In this document: positions 35,446-43,802 of the stretch, piece after piece
Numbering within the stretch: the first letter of the stretch is position 1
Layout of the letters: each line of letters opens with the position of its first letter
Origin: Rhodococcus sp. SMB37
GTDB lineage: Bacteria > Actinomycetota > Actinomycetes > Mycobacteriales > Mycobacteriaceae
Direction of reading: 5' to 3'
DNA length: 64,000 nucleotides
NCBI RefSeq assembly: GCF_004345605.1
Contig: NZ_SLVY01000002.1
Span: 1-64,000, forward strand
The notes under the pieces: generated by a model
Database searches by the model: none
Seen by the model: the letters and a program-made list of their open reading frames with translations, nothing else
What the model was told of the DNA's origin: nothing
Translations under genes and position numbers: made by a program

Positions 35446-36078
35446 TCACGCCGTGGTCTGCAACCATCGCCGCGCCGACCCGACGACCTCCGGGGCTCGA
35501 TCGGGGGCGACACCGGCGAGGACCAGCACTCCGAGCGCCATGGCACCACTCGCATCGTCCACGACACCGCGGTTCGCTTGTTCGAGCGTGGCGATGGTCA
35601 AGCCCTCCATCATCCCGACGAGTACGACGGTGGGCAGGTATGCAGAGAACACTCCTGCTGCGCGACCCCGTTCGACGACACCGTGGGTGTGCGTGCGTAC
35701 CGGCGCGATCAGCTCACTGATGCGTTCCTCACCGACTTCCTTCCGCGCGAACGACAGCAGCACCCGGTATCGATCACTGACCGGGCCGAGGCGCAGGACA
35801 CCGACTGCGAGCGCCACGGCAGCGTCCTCCGGCTCGGGGAATTCGACGGACGCAGCGAGCGCCGCGCCTGCCTCATCGGCGAGCCCCTCGACGAGCGCGT
35901 CCCGGTTGGGAAAGTGGGCATACACGGTGCGTCGCACCACACCCGCGGCTTTCGCGACGTCGCCCATACTCGCGTCGGAGTCTCCCGCGAAGCAGCGCAT
36001 CGCCGCGTCGAGGATCCGCGAACGGTTCGCGTTCGCACGCTTCCGCGGGCTGGGGGCCGGTTCCTCCACGCTGCTCAT
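35446..36078 (-). CDS. TetR-family repressor of the adjacent MFS pump
   Basis: The N-terminal helix-turn-helix (about 14-60; SRILDAAMRCFAGDSDASMGDVAKAAGVVRRTVYAHFP) is followed by a ligand domain; about 210 residues. ATG at 36078 is chosen, with AAAGAGG adjacent; the open frame to 36126 would run into the operators. It is divergent from the MFS transporter, and two similar inverted repeats lie between them. This is a common arrangement for drug-responsive efflux control. Confidence 0.88.
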   Translation of the reverse strand: MSSVEEPAPSPRKRANANRSRILDAAMRCFAGDSDASMGDVAKAAGVVRRTVYAHFPNRDALVEGLADEAGAALAASVEFPEPEDAAVALAVGVLRLGPVSDRYRVLLSFARKEVGEERISELIAPVRTHTHGVVERGRAAGVFSAYLPTVVLVGMMEGLTIATLEQANRGVVDDASGAMALGVLVLAGVAPDRAPEVVGSARRWLQTTA

Positions 36079-36116
36079 CCTCTTTCGCCGCACATGTGAT
36101 TCACATACCAGTCTAG

Positions 36117-36134
36117 TTGCACACATATGTGCAA
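36117..36134. promoter_or_regulatory. TetR operator 1 (TTGCACA-N4-TGTGCAA)
   Basis: Arms TTGCACA and TGTGCAA are separated by four bases. It sits between divergent tetR and MFS starts, 27 bases centre-to-centre from a second copy. Confidence 0.65.
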
Positions 36135-36142
36135 TTAATTAG

Positions 36143-36162
36143 ATTGCACACGACTGTGCAAT
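36143..36162. promoter_or_regulatory. TetR operator 2 (ATTGCACA-N4-TGTGCAAT)
   Basis: Eight-base arms with a four-base spacer repeat the motif of operator 1. The tandem copies allow two dimers to cover both divergent promoters. Confidence 0.65.
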
Positions 36163-36198
36163 CTAGGCCCGGTGCCAGCCTGCAGCGAGGAGGTCCAC

Positions 36199-37869
36199 AT
36201 GACCGACACCACTCCGGATACTCGGGGATCAGTAGAGGCCGGCCCCCTCTACCCACGCCGATGGGCCGGTCTGGCAATCCTGTGCCTGAGCCTGCTCATC
36301 GTGGTGATGGCGAACACCGCGCTGATCGTCGCCGCGCCCAGCATGCTGCGAGACCTCCAGCTCACGAGTTCCGACCTGCAGTGGATCATCGACGGCTACA
36401 CCGTTCCGTACGCGGCGCTCATGCTCCTGTGCGGAGTCCTCGGAGATCGGTTCGGCCGACGACGCGCACTCCTTGCCGGCCTCGCAGTGTTCGCCGCAGG
36501 AGCCGTGTACGGAAGCCTCGCCGACAGCGTCACCGAGGTGATCGCCGCACGCATCGTGATGGGCGTCGGCGCTGCCGTGATCATGCCTGCCACCCTCTCC
36601 CTCCTGGTTGCGATCTTCCCGGCACACGAACGCGCCCGTGCGATCGCGGCGTGGGCCGCGACTTCCGGACTCGCGATTGCACTGGGCCCGCTGCTGGCAG
36701 GGTGGCTGCTCGAATCTCACGCCTGGGGCTCGACATTCCTGATCAACGTGCCTATCGCCGCGGCAGCGGCACTCGCCTCCCTTGCTCTCGTCCCGGCGTC
36801 CCGCGCAGCCGATGTCGACCGCACCGACTGGATCGGCGGACTGCTTTCGACCGTCACTGTCGGCGGTCTCGTCTACGCGATCATCGACGGGTTCCACTTC
36901 GGCTGGGGCGCAGGGACCCTGGGGGTCCTGGCGGCGTCCATGGCGGCAGCGGTGGCATTCCTCGCCTGGGAATTGCGGCATCCTCGACCACTGCTCGATC
37001 TCAGGCGACTCACCGACCGGACAGTCGGCGCCGCGTGCATCTCGGTGCTGCTCTTGTTCTTCGCAACCTTCGGGGTGATCTACTTCGTCGCGCAGCAGTT
37101 CCAGTTCGTGCTCGACTACGGGCCGCTCGAAACGGGCCTGCGCCTGCTTCCGCTCGCCGGGGCGGTCTCCGCCGGCGCAGCCGTCAGTGCTCGTCTCACG
37201 CCCCGGTTCGGAGCCCGCGCGACAGTGACCGCCGGGATGGCCGCGGCCACGGCCGGGACGCTCGTGCTCACGCAGTGCCACTCCGATTCCGGATACGGGA
37301 TCTACCTCGCCTGCCTGCTGCTCCTCGGCAAAGGCATCGGCATCTCGACCCCACCCGCTACCGACCTGATCATGGCCGGCTTCCCCGACAGTGAGCTCGG
37401 CGCAGCAGGCGGACTCAACGACACGGCCGTCGAACTCGGCGGTTCACTCGGAATCGCATTGCTCGGCTCAGTTCTCGCAACCACCTACCACCGGGAGATC
37501 TCGGACTTCCTGTCAGAACTGCCGCTCGGGAATCTGACAGGATCGATGGCCGAACAAGCAGAACTGGCCATGGCCGCGGCCGGCGACTCCGTGGGTGGCG
37601 CCTCGATCGTCGCGGACGAGCTCGCCGCGAATCCCCTCGCCTCGTCCCACGCGGAACCATTGCGTGAGGCCGCAGGCGCAGCGTTCGCCGACGCCATCGG
37701 TCAGGCCGGCCTGGTCGGGGCCATCGCCCTGGCAGCCGGATCACTGCTGGTCGCGGCAATCCTCCCCTCCCGCTCCACGTCGCCCTCGATTCCCCGACCG
37801 GTACCGCGGTCACCGGAACGACTCAAGAATGCGCCCACGGATCCTCACCGAGCACCGCCTGCAACGTGA
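36199..37869 (+). CDS. MFS multidrug transporter, 14-helix EmrB/QacA type
   Basis: A proton-driven exporter of 556 residues with about 14 hydrophobic segments. The family motif A appears as GVLGDRFGRRRALLAG and motif C as GLAIALGPLLAGWLL. The ATG at 36199 follows GAGGAGG. A Pro/Arg-rich hydrophilic tail of about 35 residues closes the protein and overlaps the convergent hydrolase gene by 47 bases. Regulation by the divergent TetR through the two operators is likely. Substrates are unknown. Confidence 0.9.
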   Translation: MTDTTPDTRGSVEAGPLYPRRWAGLAILCLSLLIVVMANTALIVAAPSMLRDLQLTSSDLQWIIDGYTVPYAALMLLCGVLGDRFGRRRALLAGLAVFAAGAVYGSLADSVTEVIAARIVMGVGAAVIMPATLSLLVAIFPAHERARAIAAWAATSGLAIALGPLLAGWLLESHAWGSTFLINVPIAAAAALASLALVPASRAADVDRTDWIGGLLSTVTVGGLVYAIIDGFHFGWGAGTLGVLAASMAAAVAFLAWELRHPRPLLDLRRLTDRTVGAACISVLLLFFATFGVIYFVAQQFQFVLDYGPLETGLRLLPLAGAVSAGAAVSARLTPRFGARATVTAGMAAATAGTLVLTQCHSDSGYGIYLACLLLLGKGIGISTPPATDLIMAGFPDSELGAAGGLNDTAVELGGSLGIALLGSVLATTYHREISDFLSELPLGNLTGSMAEQAELAMAAAGDSVGGASIVADELAANPLASSHAEPLREAAGAAFADAIGQAGLVGAIALAAGSLLVAAILPSRSTSPSIPRPVPRSPERLKNAPTDPHRAPPAT

Positions 37870-38590
37870 GATCCCAGCTGCGGGTGCTCCGGTCGAGGAA
37901 AGCGTTGTGCCCCTCCCCCGGCACCTCCCACAGCACTACCCGGTCACCGGCAGCACCTGCGGCCTCGACATATGCACGGCTGGCGGCCGCGGGCACCTGC
38001 ACGTCCGCGCTGCCGTGGATGCACACCGTCGGCACCCCGGTCGGAACCCGGTGCAGCGGCGACGCCTCGCGATACACCTGCGGGTCGTCGGAGAAGGACA
38101 CTCCGAACAACGCCTCGAGTGGACCGCCGCCGCGGGCGGCCCTCGACACGAGGTCGAGGGCGCCTGCCTGGGAGATCACACGGCTCGGCCGCACAGGACA
38201 CTCGCGTCTGCCCGCCACCCACAGTGCGAGTTGAGCACCCGCAGAATGCCCGACGATCCGGACGTCGGCGGTGTCCAGCGGAACCGGCGAAGTATCGGGC
38301 AGCAAGGTCGAGGTCGCGGCGAGTGCGGATTCGATGTCGACGCTCGTCTCCGGCCACGCGCCGCCGGCCCCGACCCTCCGGTACTCGACGTTCCACGCGG
38401 CCACCCCGCGCCGGGCGAGCTCGGCCGCCAGCGTCGTCGCCAGGTTGAGGTGGAAGTCGGCGCTCCAGTAGCCGCCGTGGATCAGCATCACCACCGGTAC
38501 CGGTCTGTCGACTTCGGTCGGTGTGTACAGGTACCCGAACTGGGCGGGCTCGGGGCCGTAGTCGATGCGGATGCGTGGCATGCGCACCAT
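37823..38590 (-). CDS. Alpha/beta hydrolase (kynurenine-formamidase/esterase-like)
   Basis: A 255-residue cytoplasmic hydrolase with the oxyanion motif HGGYW, the nucleophile elbow GHSAGA, a late Asp (GSADVQVP) and the His in GEGHNAFLD. HGGYW with GHSAG is characteristic of the BD-FAE and arylformamidase-like branch. It lies upstream of the rsmE-dnaJ-hrcA group in position but downstream in transcription, 38 bases after rsmE, so it may be read through from that operon. Substrate unknown. Confidence 0.83.
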   Translation of the reverse strand: MVRMPRIRIDYGPEPAQFGYLYTPTEVDRPVPVVMLIHGGYWSADFHLNLATTLAAELARRGVAAWNVEYRRVGAGGAWPETSVDIESALAATSTLLPDTSPVPLDTADVRIVGHSAGAQLALWVAGRRECPVRPSRVISQAGALDLVSRAARGGGPLEALFGVSFSDDPQVYREASPLHRVPTGVPTVCIHGSADVQVPAAASRAYVEAAGAAGDRVVLWEVPGEGHNAFLDRSTRSWDLTLQAVLGEDPWAHS

Positions 38591-38628
38591 TATCGATCAG
38601 TACACGGGACGATCAGTGCACGAACCGA

Positions 38629-39387
38629 TCAGTGCAATGGCTGTTGATTCCAGCGGTCGGTGAGCACGCCCACCGCACCGAGCGCCACCGCTGCAGCCGA
38701 CGAGGTGCGCAGGACCGTCGGTCCGAGAGATACCGCGCTCGCTCCGGCGCCGACGAGCGCCTCGACTTCGGCGTCGTCGAGTCCGCCTTCCGGACCGACG
38801 ACGAGGACGATTTCGGGGGCCGCGGCGAGAGCCAGGGACGAGAACGGGACGGTGGCCGATTCGTGCAGCACCGCGACGACCCCTCCGCCCTCGACGCTCT
38901 CACGTACCCGCGCCACGACGTCGGCGGTGCGGTGCAGCGATGCCACCTCCGGCACATACGCGCGCCGAGATTGCTTTGCCGCGGCCGTTGCCGCGGCCTG
39001 CCACTTGGCCGTCCCCTTGTCCGCTTTGGAATCCCATCGCGCGACACACCGCGACGACTGCCACGGTACGAATCCGTCGGCACCGGCCTCGGTGGCGAGT
39101 TCGACGGCGAGCTCCGACCGTTCGGATTTCGGTAGGGCCTGGACGACGGTCACCGACGGCCGCGGCGGTTCGATCGTGCCGCGGCCGAGGACAGCGGCCT
39201 CGAGCCGATCCTTTGCCACTGCCGTCACCTCGACATCGGCGACGCCGCCCCTGCCGTCGGAGAGCACGAGTCGTTCCCCGACGGCGATCCGGCGCACCGT
39301 CGCCGCGTGCCTGCCTTCCTTGCCGTCGAGGACGGCGATCGCCCCGGTCTCGGGCAGCGGATCGAGATAGAACAGCGTCGCGGCCAC
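38629..39387 (-). CDS. rsmE: 16S rRNA m3U1498 methyltransferase
   Basis: Methylates U1498 of 16S rRNA. The SPOUT-fold protein has 252 residues, with LVVGPEGGLDDAEVEAL and the closing LGPTVLRTSSAAAVAL, the trefoil-knot SAM site. An N-terminal PUA-like domain (RHAATVRRIAVGERLVLSDGRGG) is also present. It follows dnaJ by 10 bases in the hrcA-dnaJ-rsmE operon, a conserved arrangement. Confidence 0.95.
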   Translation of the reverse strand: MAATLFYLDPLPETGAIAVLDGKEGRHAATVRRIAVGERLVLSDGRGGVADVEVTAVAKDRLEAAVLGRGTIEPPRPSVTVVQALPKSERSELAVELATEAGADGFVPWQSSRCVARWDSKADKGTAKWQAAATAAAKQSRRAYVPEVASLHRTADVVARVRESVEGGGVVAVLHESATVPFSSLALAAAPEIVLVVGPEGGLDDAEVEALVGAGASAVSLGPTVLRTSSAAAVALGAVGVLTDRWNQQPLH

Positions 39388-39397
39388 CGTCGGTCGC

Positions 39398-40549
39398 CTA
39401 GCGAACGTTGAACGCGTCGCGCAGACGCGAAAACAGGCCCGACGAATGTTGCGACGATTTCGACACGACTTCGACGCGGTCTCGCTCGCTCACCGTCCGG
39501 TATTCGTCGAGGAGCTTGGTCTGCTTGTGATCGAGCTTGGTCGGCACCACCACTTCGAGGTGCGCGTGCAGGTCGCCACGCGCACCCGAGCGCAGTTTCG
39601 GCATTCCGTGCCCGCGAATCACCGACACCGAGCCGGGCTGGGTTCCCGCATCGACGGTGATGTCGATCGACCCGTCGAGGATCGTCTCGAGGCTCACGGA
39701 AGTTCCCAGCGCCGCGTCGACCATGGGCACGCGGATGGTGCAGTGCAGGTCGTCGCCGTCGCGAACGAAGATGTCGTGCTGCTGTTCCTGGACCTCGACG
39801 TACAGGTCGCCGGCCGGTCCGCCTCCCGGGCCGACCTCGCCCTGAGCCGCGAGGCGGATGCGCATCCCGTTGCCGACACCGGCGGGAATCTTCACCGTGA
39901 TCTCGCGGCGCGCCCGCACCCGCCCGTCGCCGCCACACTTGTGGCAGGGGTCGGGGATGGTCTCGCCGACTCCACGACACGTGGGGCACGGCCGGGAGGT
40001 CATGACCTGCCCGAGGAACGACCGCTGGACCGACTGCACTTCACCGGCACCGCCACACGTCTCGCATCGGACTGGCTTGGAATTGCCGTGGGTGCCGGAA
40101 CCCGTGCACGAGTCGCACAGGATCGCGGTGTCGACGGTCACGCTCTTCGTGACGCCGCGAGCGCATTCGTCCAGTGTCAGGCGGGTGCGCAGCAGCGAGT
40201 CGGCACCCGGCTGGACGCGGCCGCGCGGACCGCGGGTTCCGGCTCCCCCGCCACCGCCGAAGAACGCCTCGAACACGTCGCCGAGACCGCCGAAGCCCGC
40301 GCCGCCGAAGCCTCCCGCTCCGGCACCTCCACCCGCGGCGGCGAGCGGGTCGCCGCCGAGATCGACGATGCGCCGCTTCTCCGGGTCGGAGAGCACTTCG
40401 TAGGCGGCAGAGATCTCTTGGAATCGCTTCTGCGCCGACTCGTCCGGGTTGACGTCAGGATGATGCTCGCGCGCCAGCTTGCGATATGCCCGCTTGATCT
40501 CCTGGTCGGTCGCATCCTTGGACACACCGAGCGTCCCGTAGTAGTCCAC
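39398..40549 (-). CDS. dnaJ: Chaperone DnaJ (DnaJ2 type)
   Basis: Hsp70 co-chaperone. The J domain (1-68) has the HPD motif in [10 protein letters not shown] Gly-rich linker (about 72-105) follows, then four CxxCxGxG-type zinc repeats ([38 protein letters not shown]) and a C-terminal substrate domain. The 383 residues match the hrcA-linked second DnaJ of actinobacteria (Rv2373c type). It lies 58 bases after hrcA with a short direct repeat between. Confidence 0.96.
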   Translation of the reverse strand: MDYYGTLGVSKDATDQEIKRAYRKLAREHHPDVNPDESAQKRFQEISAAYEVLSDPEKRRIVDLGGDPLAAAGGGAGAGGFGGAGFGGLGDVFEAFFGGGGGAGTRGPRGRVQPGADSLLRTRLTLDECARGVTKSVTVDTAILCDSCTGSGTHGNSKPVRCETCGGAGEVQSVQRSFLGQVMTSRPCPTCRGVGETIPDPCHKCGGDGRVRARREITVKIPAGVGNGMRIRLAAQGEVGPGGGPAGDLYVEVQEQQHDIFVRDGDDLHCTIRVPMVDAALGTSVSLETILDGSIDITVDAGTQPGSVSVIRGHGMPKLRSGARGDLHAHLEVVVPTKLDHKQTKLLDEYRTVSERDRVEVVSKSSQHSSGLFSRLRDAFNVR

Positions 40550-40571
40550 GTTTGGTTCTCGTCCTTACTTC

Positions 40572-40598
40572 ATCTACACAGAATGATCTACACAGAAT
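40572..40598. repeat. Tandem repeat between hrcA and dnaJ
   Basis: Two exact copies of ATCTACACAGAAT (40572-40584 and 40586-40598) separated by one base form a 14-base period. The A+T-rich patch lies between hrcA and dnaJ on the reverse strand and does not form a hairpin. Confidence 0.7.
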
Positions 40599-40607
40599 TG
40601 GTCATGC

Positions 40608-41651
40608 TCAGCGCTCGCCGAGCACCTCACCGATATATCTCGCAACGGTTGCGACCGACGCGATGGTTCCCGGGTAATCCATCCGGGTGGGGCCGAGTAC
40701 ACCGAGCCCGCCGAACACCGTGCCTGCCGCACCGTACCCAGTGGACACCACGGAGGTGCTGCGCATCTCGGCGACCTGCGTCTCCTCACCGATTCGGACG
40801 GTGACCCGGCCTGCGTCCTGGCTGGCGGCGAGCAGTTTGAGGACCACCACCTGCTCCTCGAGTGCCTCGAGAACGGTACGCAACGAACCCGGCATGCCCG
40901 GGAGGCCTTCGAAGTCGGCGGCGTTGCGGGTCAGGTTGACGGTGCCGCCGAGCACGAGCCGGTCCTCGGGGTGCTCGACGAGAGTCTCCACCAGCACGGT
41001 CGCGCAGCGGATCACGGCGTCGCGCAGGTCTTCCGGTGCATCCTCGGCGAGTTCGGACACAGCGATCGACGCAGCAGCGAGCCGTTTGCCGCTCAGGGCG
41101 TTGCCGAGGAGATCGCGCAGCCGCACGAGATCGTCGTCGCCCACGACGTCGCCGAGTTCGACGATCCGCTGGTCGACGCGCCCGGAATCGGTGATGAGCA
41201 CGAGCAGCAGACGCGCCGGCGTCAGGGCGACGACTTCGAGGTGCCGTACGGACGACGACGACAGAGTCGGGTACTGCACCACCGCGACCTGCCGGGTCAG
41301 TTGCGCGAGCAATCGGACTCCGCGACGCAGCACATCGTCGAGGTCGACACCGGACTCGAGGAACTGCAGGATCGCGCGGCGCTCGGCCGCGGACAGCGGC
41401 TTGACCTCGGCGATCCGGTCGACGAACTGCCGGTAGCCCTTGTCGGTGGGTACTCGTCCCGAACTGGTGTGCGTCTGAGAGATGTATCCCTCTGCCTCGA
41501 GGACCGCCATGTCGTTGCGGACCGTGGCGCTCGATACACCCAGGTTGTGACGATCGACGAGCGTCTTCGATCCGATCGGTTCCTTGGTGGACACGTAGTC
41601 CGCCACGATCGCCCGCAGAACCTGGAATCTCCGTTCCTCGGTGCTCGACAT
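40608..41651 (-). CDS. hrcA: Heat-inducible transcription repressor HrcA
   Basis: Represses class I heat-shock genes by binding CIRCE. The 347-residue protein has an N-terminal winged helix ([46 protein letters not shown]) and the GAF-like body. The ATG at 41651 follows GGAGGTGG; the open frame to 41807 lies in the divergent promoter region. No CIRCE element is visible just upstream, so autoregulation is not evident and targets are probably groES/groEL elsewhere. Confidence 0.96.
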   Translation of the reverse strand: MSSTEERRFQVLRAIVADYVSTKEPIGSKTLVDRHNLGVSSATVRNDMAVLEAEGYISQTHTSSGRVPTDKGYRQFVDRIAEVKPLSAAERRAILQFLESGVDLDDVLRRGVRLLAQLTRQVAVVQYPTLSSSSVRHLEVVALTPARLLLVLITDSGRVDQRIVELGDVVGDDDLVRLRDLLGNALSGKRLAAASIAVSELAEDAPEDLRDAVIRCATVLVETLVEHPEDRLVLGGTVNLTRNAADFEGLPGMPGSLRTVLEALEEQVVVLKLLAASQDAGRVTVRIGEETQVAEMRSTSVVSTGYGAAGTVFGGLGVLGPTRMDYPGTIASVATVARYIGEVLGER

Positions 41652-41796
41652 CTGCCCACCTCCGTTCCACCACGTGCATGCCCGAACAAGTGCACCTCGC
41701 GCGCGGGGCCCGGGTGCACTGTGTGCCGTACCCGCCCAGTCTAATAGTGTCGGAGCCGGACAGATCCATCCGCCACCCCGTGCGTACTGTGGGCCC

Positions 41797-42174
41797 ATGA
41801 TCTTCAAGGGTGTCCGGGACGGTAAGCCGTATCCCGATCACGGGCTGTCGCTGCGCGATTGGTCGAGAATCCCTCCGCGTCAGATCCGCCTCGACGAGAT
41901 CGTCACGACCACGAAGGTTCTCGAACTCGATCGCCTGCTGTCGGAGGACTCGACATTCTACGGCGACCTGTTTCCCCACGCTGTGCAGTGGAAAGGGGTG
42001 CTGTACCTAGAGGACGGCCTGCACCGGGCCGTGCAGTCCGCACTGCGGAACCGCCCGGTGCTCCATGCCCGCGTCTTCGATTACGACGCACTCGCACCGC
42101 TCTCGACCGTCACATCGCCCGAGGAGACCGATCCGGCAGGTCCTGAAATCCTCGGCGAGCCCCGGTTCCTCTAG
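41797..42174 (+). CDS. Conserved hypothetical protein (Rv2375-type)
   Basis: A 125-residue protein. It opens [22 protein letters not shown] and contains [26 protein letters not shown], a conserved actinobacterial family sometimes labelled VapB-like antitoxin. No VapC toxin is adjacent, so a toxin-antitoxin role is not supported here. It is divergent from hrcA and convergent with hemW, three bases from the hemW stop. The ATG at 41797 starts the conserved sequence. Function unknown. Confidence 0.75.
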   Translation: MIFKGVRDGKPYPDHGLSLRDWSRIPPRQIRLDEIVTTTKVLELDRLLSEDSTFYGDLFPHAVQWKGVLYLEDGLHRAVQSALRNRPVLHARVFDYDALAPLSTVTSPEETDPAGPEILGEPRFL

Positions 42175-42177
42175 CGC

Positions 42178-43422
42178 TCATTCCCGGTCGGATCCGAGCA
42201 GGATCGTCCGCACCACGCCGTCGGCGAGCAACCGGCCGCGATCCGTGAGGATCAGGTGATCATCCGACACGACAGCGAGCCCGTCGTCGACCACCGTTCC
42301 GGCCGCGGCGAGCTCACCGGCGTCCAGTTCACTCAACGGCAGACCGGTCCGCAGTCGCACGGTGAGCATCACCGATTCGGTGTGGATGTCGTCGGCTGTC
42401 AGTTCCTCGCTCCCCGCGACCGGCAGTCGCCCGTCGGCGAGGTCGCCCGCATAGCGCGCGGGATGCTTGACGTTCCACCAGCGCACCCCGCCGACGTGAC
42501 TGTGCGCGCCGGGCCCCGCACCCCACCAGTCGCCCCCGTCCCAGTAACCGAGGTTGTGGCCACATCTGGCCGAAAGGTCATCGGCGCGAGCCCAATTGGA
42601 CACCTCGTACCATGTGAACCCTGCCGCGGCCAGTCGCCGGTCGATGCGCTCGTACCGGGATGCGAGCACGTCGTCGTCCGGTGCCGGTAGTTCCCCGCGG
42701 CGCACCCGCCGCGCCAGCGCGGTCCCGTCCTCGACGATCAGCGCATAGGCGGACACGTGATCGACGCCCGCCTCCAGCACGGCGTCGAGCGATGCATCGA
42801 GATCTGCGTCGGTCTCCCCTGGTGTGCCGTAGATCAGGTCGAGATTCACATGCCCGAATCCGGCCTCGCGGGCCTCGCGGGCCGCCGCGACCGGGCGTCC
42901 CGGAGTGTGGGTGCGGTCGAGCACCGCGAGCACGTGGGAGGCCGCCGACTGCATACCGAGGGAGATACGCGTGTAGCCGGCGTCGCGGATTTGCGCGAAG
43001 AATTCCGGTGAGGTCGATTCGGGGTTCGATTCGGTGGTCACCTCGGCGCCGGGCGCAAGCCCGAACGACGCGCGGACGGCGCTCAGCACGTCGGCCAGCC
43101 CGTCGGCGCCGAGCAGCGACGGTGTGCCACCGCCGACGAACACGGTCCCGACCGCCGGCGCCCCGCGGCCGTCGCGATCGAGCAGCTCGGCCCCGGCATC
43201 GAGTTCGCGGCGAAGCCCCTCGAGCCACGACTCGGGCGACGCCGCGGATCCCAGTTCACCGGCCGTGTAGGTGTTGAAGTCACAGTAGCCGCAGCGCGTC
43301 GCACAGAACGGCACATGCACGTACACCCCGAAGGGTCTGCTGCCCACTCCGTCGAGCGCGCTCGCCGGCAGTTCGAACCCGCGTCCCGCACCGAGCTCAC
43401 TGCCGGTTCTCGTCTCACTCAC
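42178..43422 (-). CDS. hemW: Heme chaperone HemW (radical SAM)
   Basis: A radical-SAM protein that binds and delivers heme; formerly annotated as oxygen-independent coproporphyrinogen oxidase. The 414-residue protein has CATRCGYCDF (CxxxCxxC cluster), GGGTPSLL, and the C-terminal GHNLGYWDGGDWWGAGPGAHSH. The start GTG at 43422 begins just before the conserved region. The open frame continues to 43650 through a three-copy 24-base tandem repeat that encodes a Cys/Arg-rich stretch, which I regard as non-coding. Confidence 0.93.
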   Translation of the reverse strand: MSETRTGSELGAGRGFELPASALDGVGSRPFGVYVHVPFCATRCGYCDFNTYTAGELGSAASPESWLEGLRRELDAGAELLDRDGRGAPAVGTVFVGGGTPSLLGADGLADVLSAVRASFGLAPGAEVTTESNPESTSPEFFAQIRDAGYTRISLGMQSAASHVLAVLDRTHTPGRPVAAAREAREAGFGHVNLDLIYGTPGETDADLDASLDAVLEAGVDHVSAYALIVEDGTALARRVRRGELPAPDDDVLASRYERIDRRLAAAGFTWYEVSNWARADDLSARCGHNLGYWDGGDWWGAGPGAHSHVGGVRWWNVKHPARYAGDLADGRLPVAGSEELTADDIHTESVMLTVRLRTGLPLSELDAGELAAAGTVVDDGLAVVSDDHLILTDRGRLLADGVVRTILLGSDRE

Positions 43423-43461
43423 GAGCTCCAGTGTTCCAGAGACACAGCGCGGCCCCGCCAG

Positions 43462-43533
43462 CGCAATGCGCCCATCTCGACACGCCGCAATGCGCTCGCC
43501 TCGACACGCCGCACTGCGCCTACCTCGACATTT
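43462..43533. repeat. Three tandem copies of a 24-base unit upstream of hemW
   Basis: Copies lie at 43462-43485, 43486-43509 and 43510-43533. The first two differ at a few positions (shared CGCAATGCGC and CTCGACACGC) and the third is more diverged (CGCACTGCGCC, CTCGACATTT). They are located in the spacer between hemW and the sulfur operon, where the hemW promoter should be. Confidence 0.75.
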
Positions 43534-43600
43534 CCCCGATTTTTGGTGGAAATACCCTCCGGATTCGGAATCAACCCCGTGACATGGCACAATGGTCGCC

Positions 43601-43696
43601 ATGACCGGACTCGGAGTGCGACTCGTGGCGCGACGCCACGTCGACCTCAAGCGCGTCTGTGCGTCTATCTGTCTGCCCTGCGCCGCCTGTCGCTAG
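43601..43696 (+). CDS. Cysteine-rich leader peptide of the sir-cysH operon
   Basis: A 31-codon ORF from ATG 43601 to TAG 43694-43696. It ends RVCASICLPCAACR-stop, with four Cys in the last 12 residues. There is no ribosome-binding site, and CACAAT (43590-43595) lies at -10 distance, so the transcript probably begins at the ATG (leaderless). Cys-rich leaderless uORFs before sulfur genes act in mycobacteria as cysteine-responsive attenuators. Stalling at Cys codons when charged tRNA-Cys is low would favour sir expression. Competing hairpins follow at 43722-43780. Confidence 0.8.
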   Translation: MTGLGVRLVARRHVDLKRVCASICLPCAACR

Positions 43697-43721
43697 TACG
43701 GCACCAATCCGGCAATTCTCA

Positions 43722-43780
43722 GATCCCGCCGGATCGAGGCGTGTTCGCATGAGGCCAGCCCCCTCGCGTTCTCGATCCGG
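43722..43780 (+). promoter_or_regulatory. Competing hairpins between the Cys leader and sir
   Basis: GATCC-CGCC-GGATC (43722-43735) forms one hairpin. CCGGATCGAG (43729-43738) pairs perfectly with CTCGATCCGG (43771-43780) to form a second. They share 43729-43735, so only one can form. TTCTC at 43769-43773 overlaps the second structure and is complementary to GAGAA (43794-43798) at the sir ribosome-binding site. This looks like a switch driven by the leader ORF. Confidence 0.55.
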
Positions 43781-43802
43781 TCCTTCAATCCAGGAGAACC
43801 GC

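Noticed and set aside
41652-41796. CIRCE element upstream of hrcA
   Set aside because: No TTAGCACTC-N9-GAGTGCTAA-like inverted repeat is present in the spacer.
41797-42174. Toxin-antitoxin module (VapB-like label)
   Set aside because: No neighbouring PIN-domain toxin. The protein is conserved as a single gene next to hrcA.
43462-43533. CRISPR array
   Set aside because: The units are directly adjacent with no spacers, only three copies, and no cas genes are in the window.
43423-43650. N-terminal extension of HemW through the 24-base repeats
   Set aside because: Not part of the radical-SAM protein. A GTG start at 43422 gives a normal-length product, and the extension is repeat-derived.
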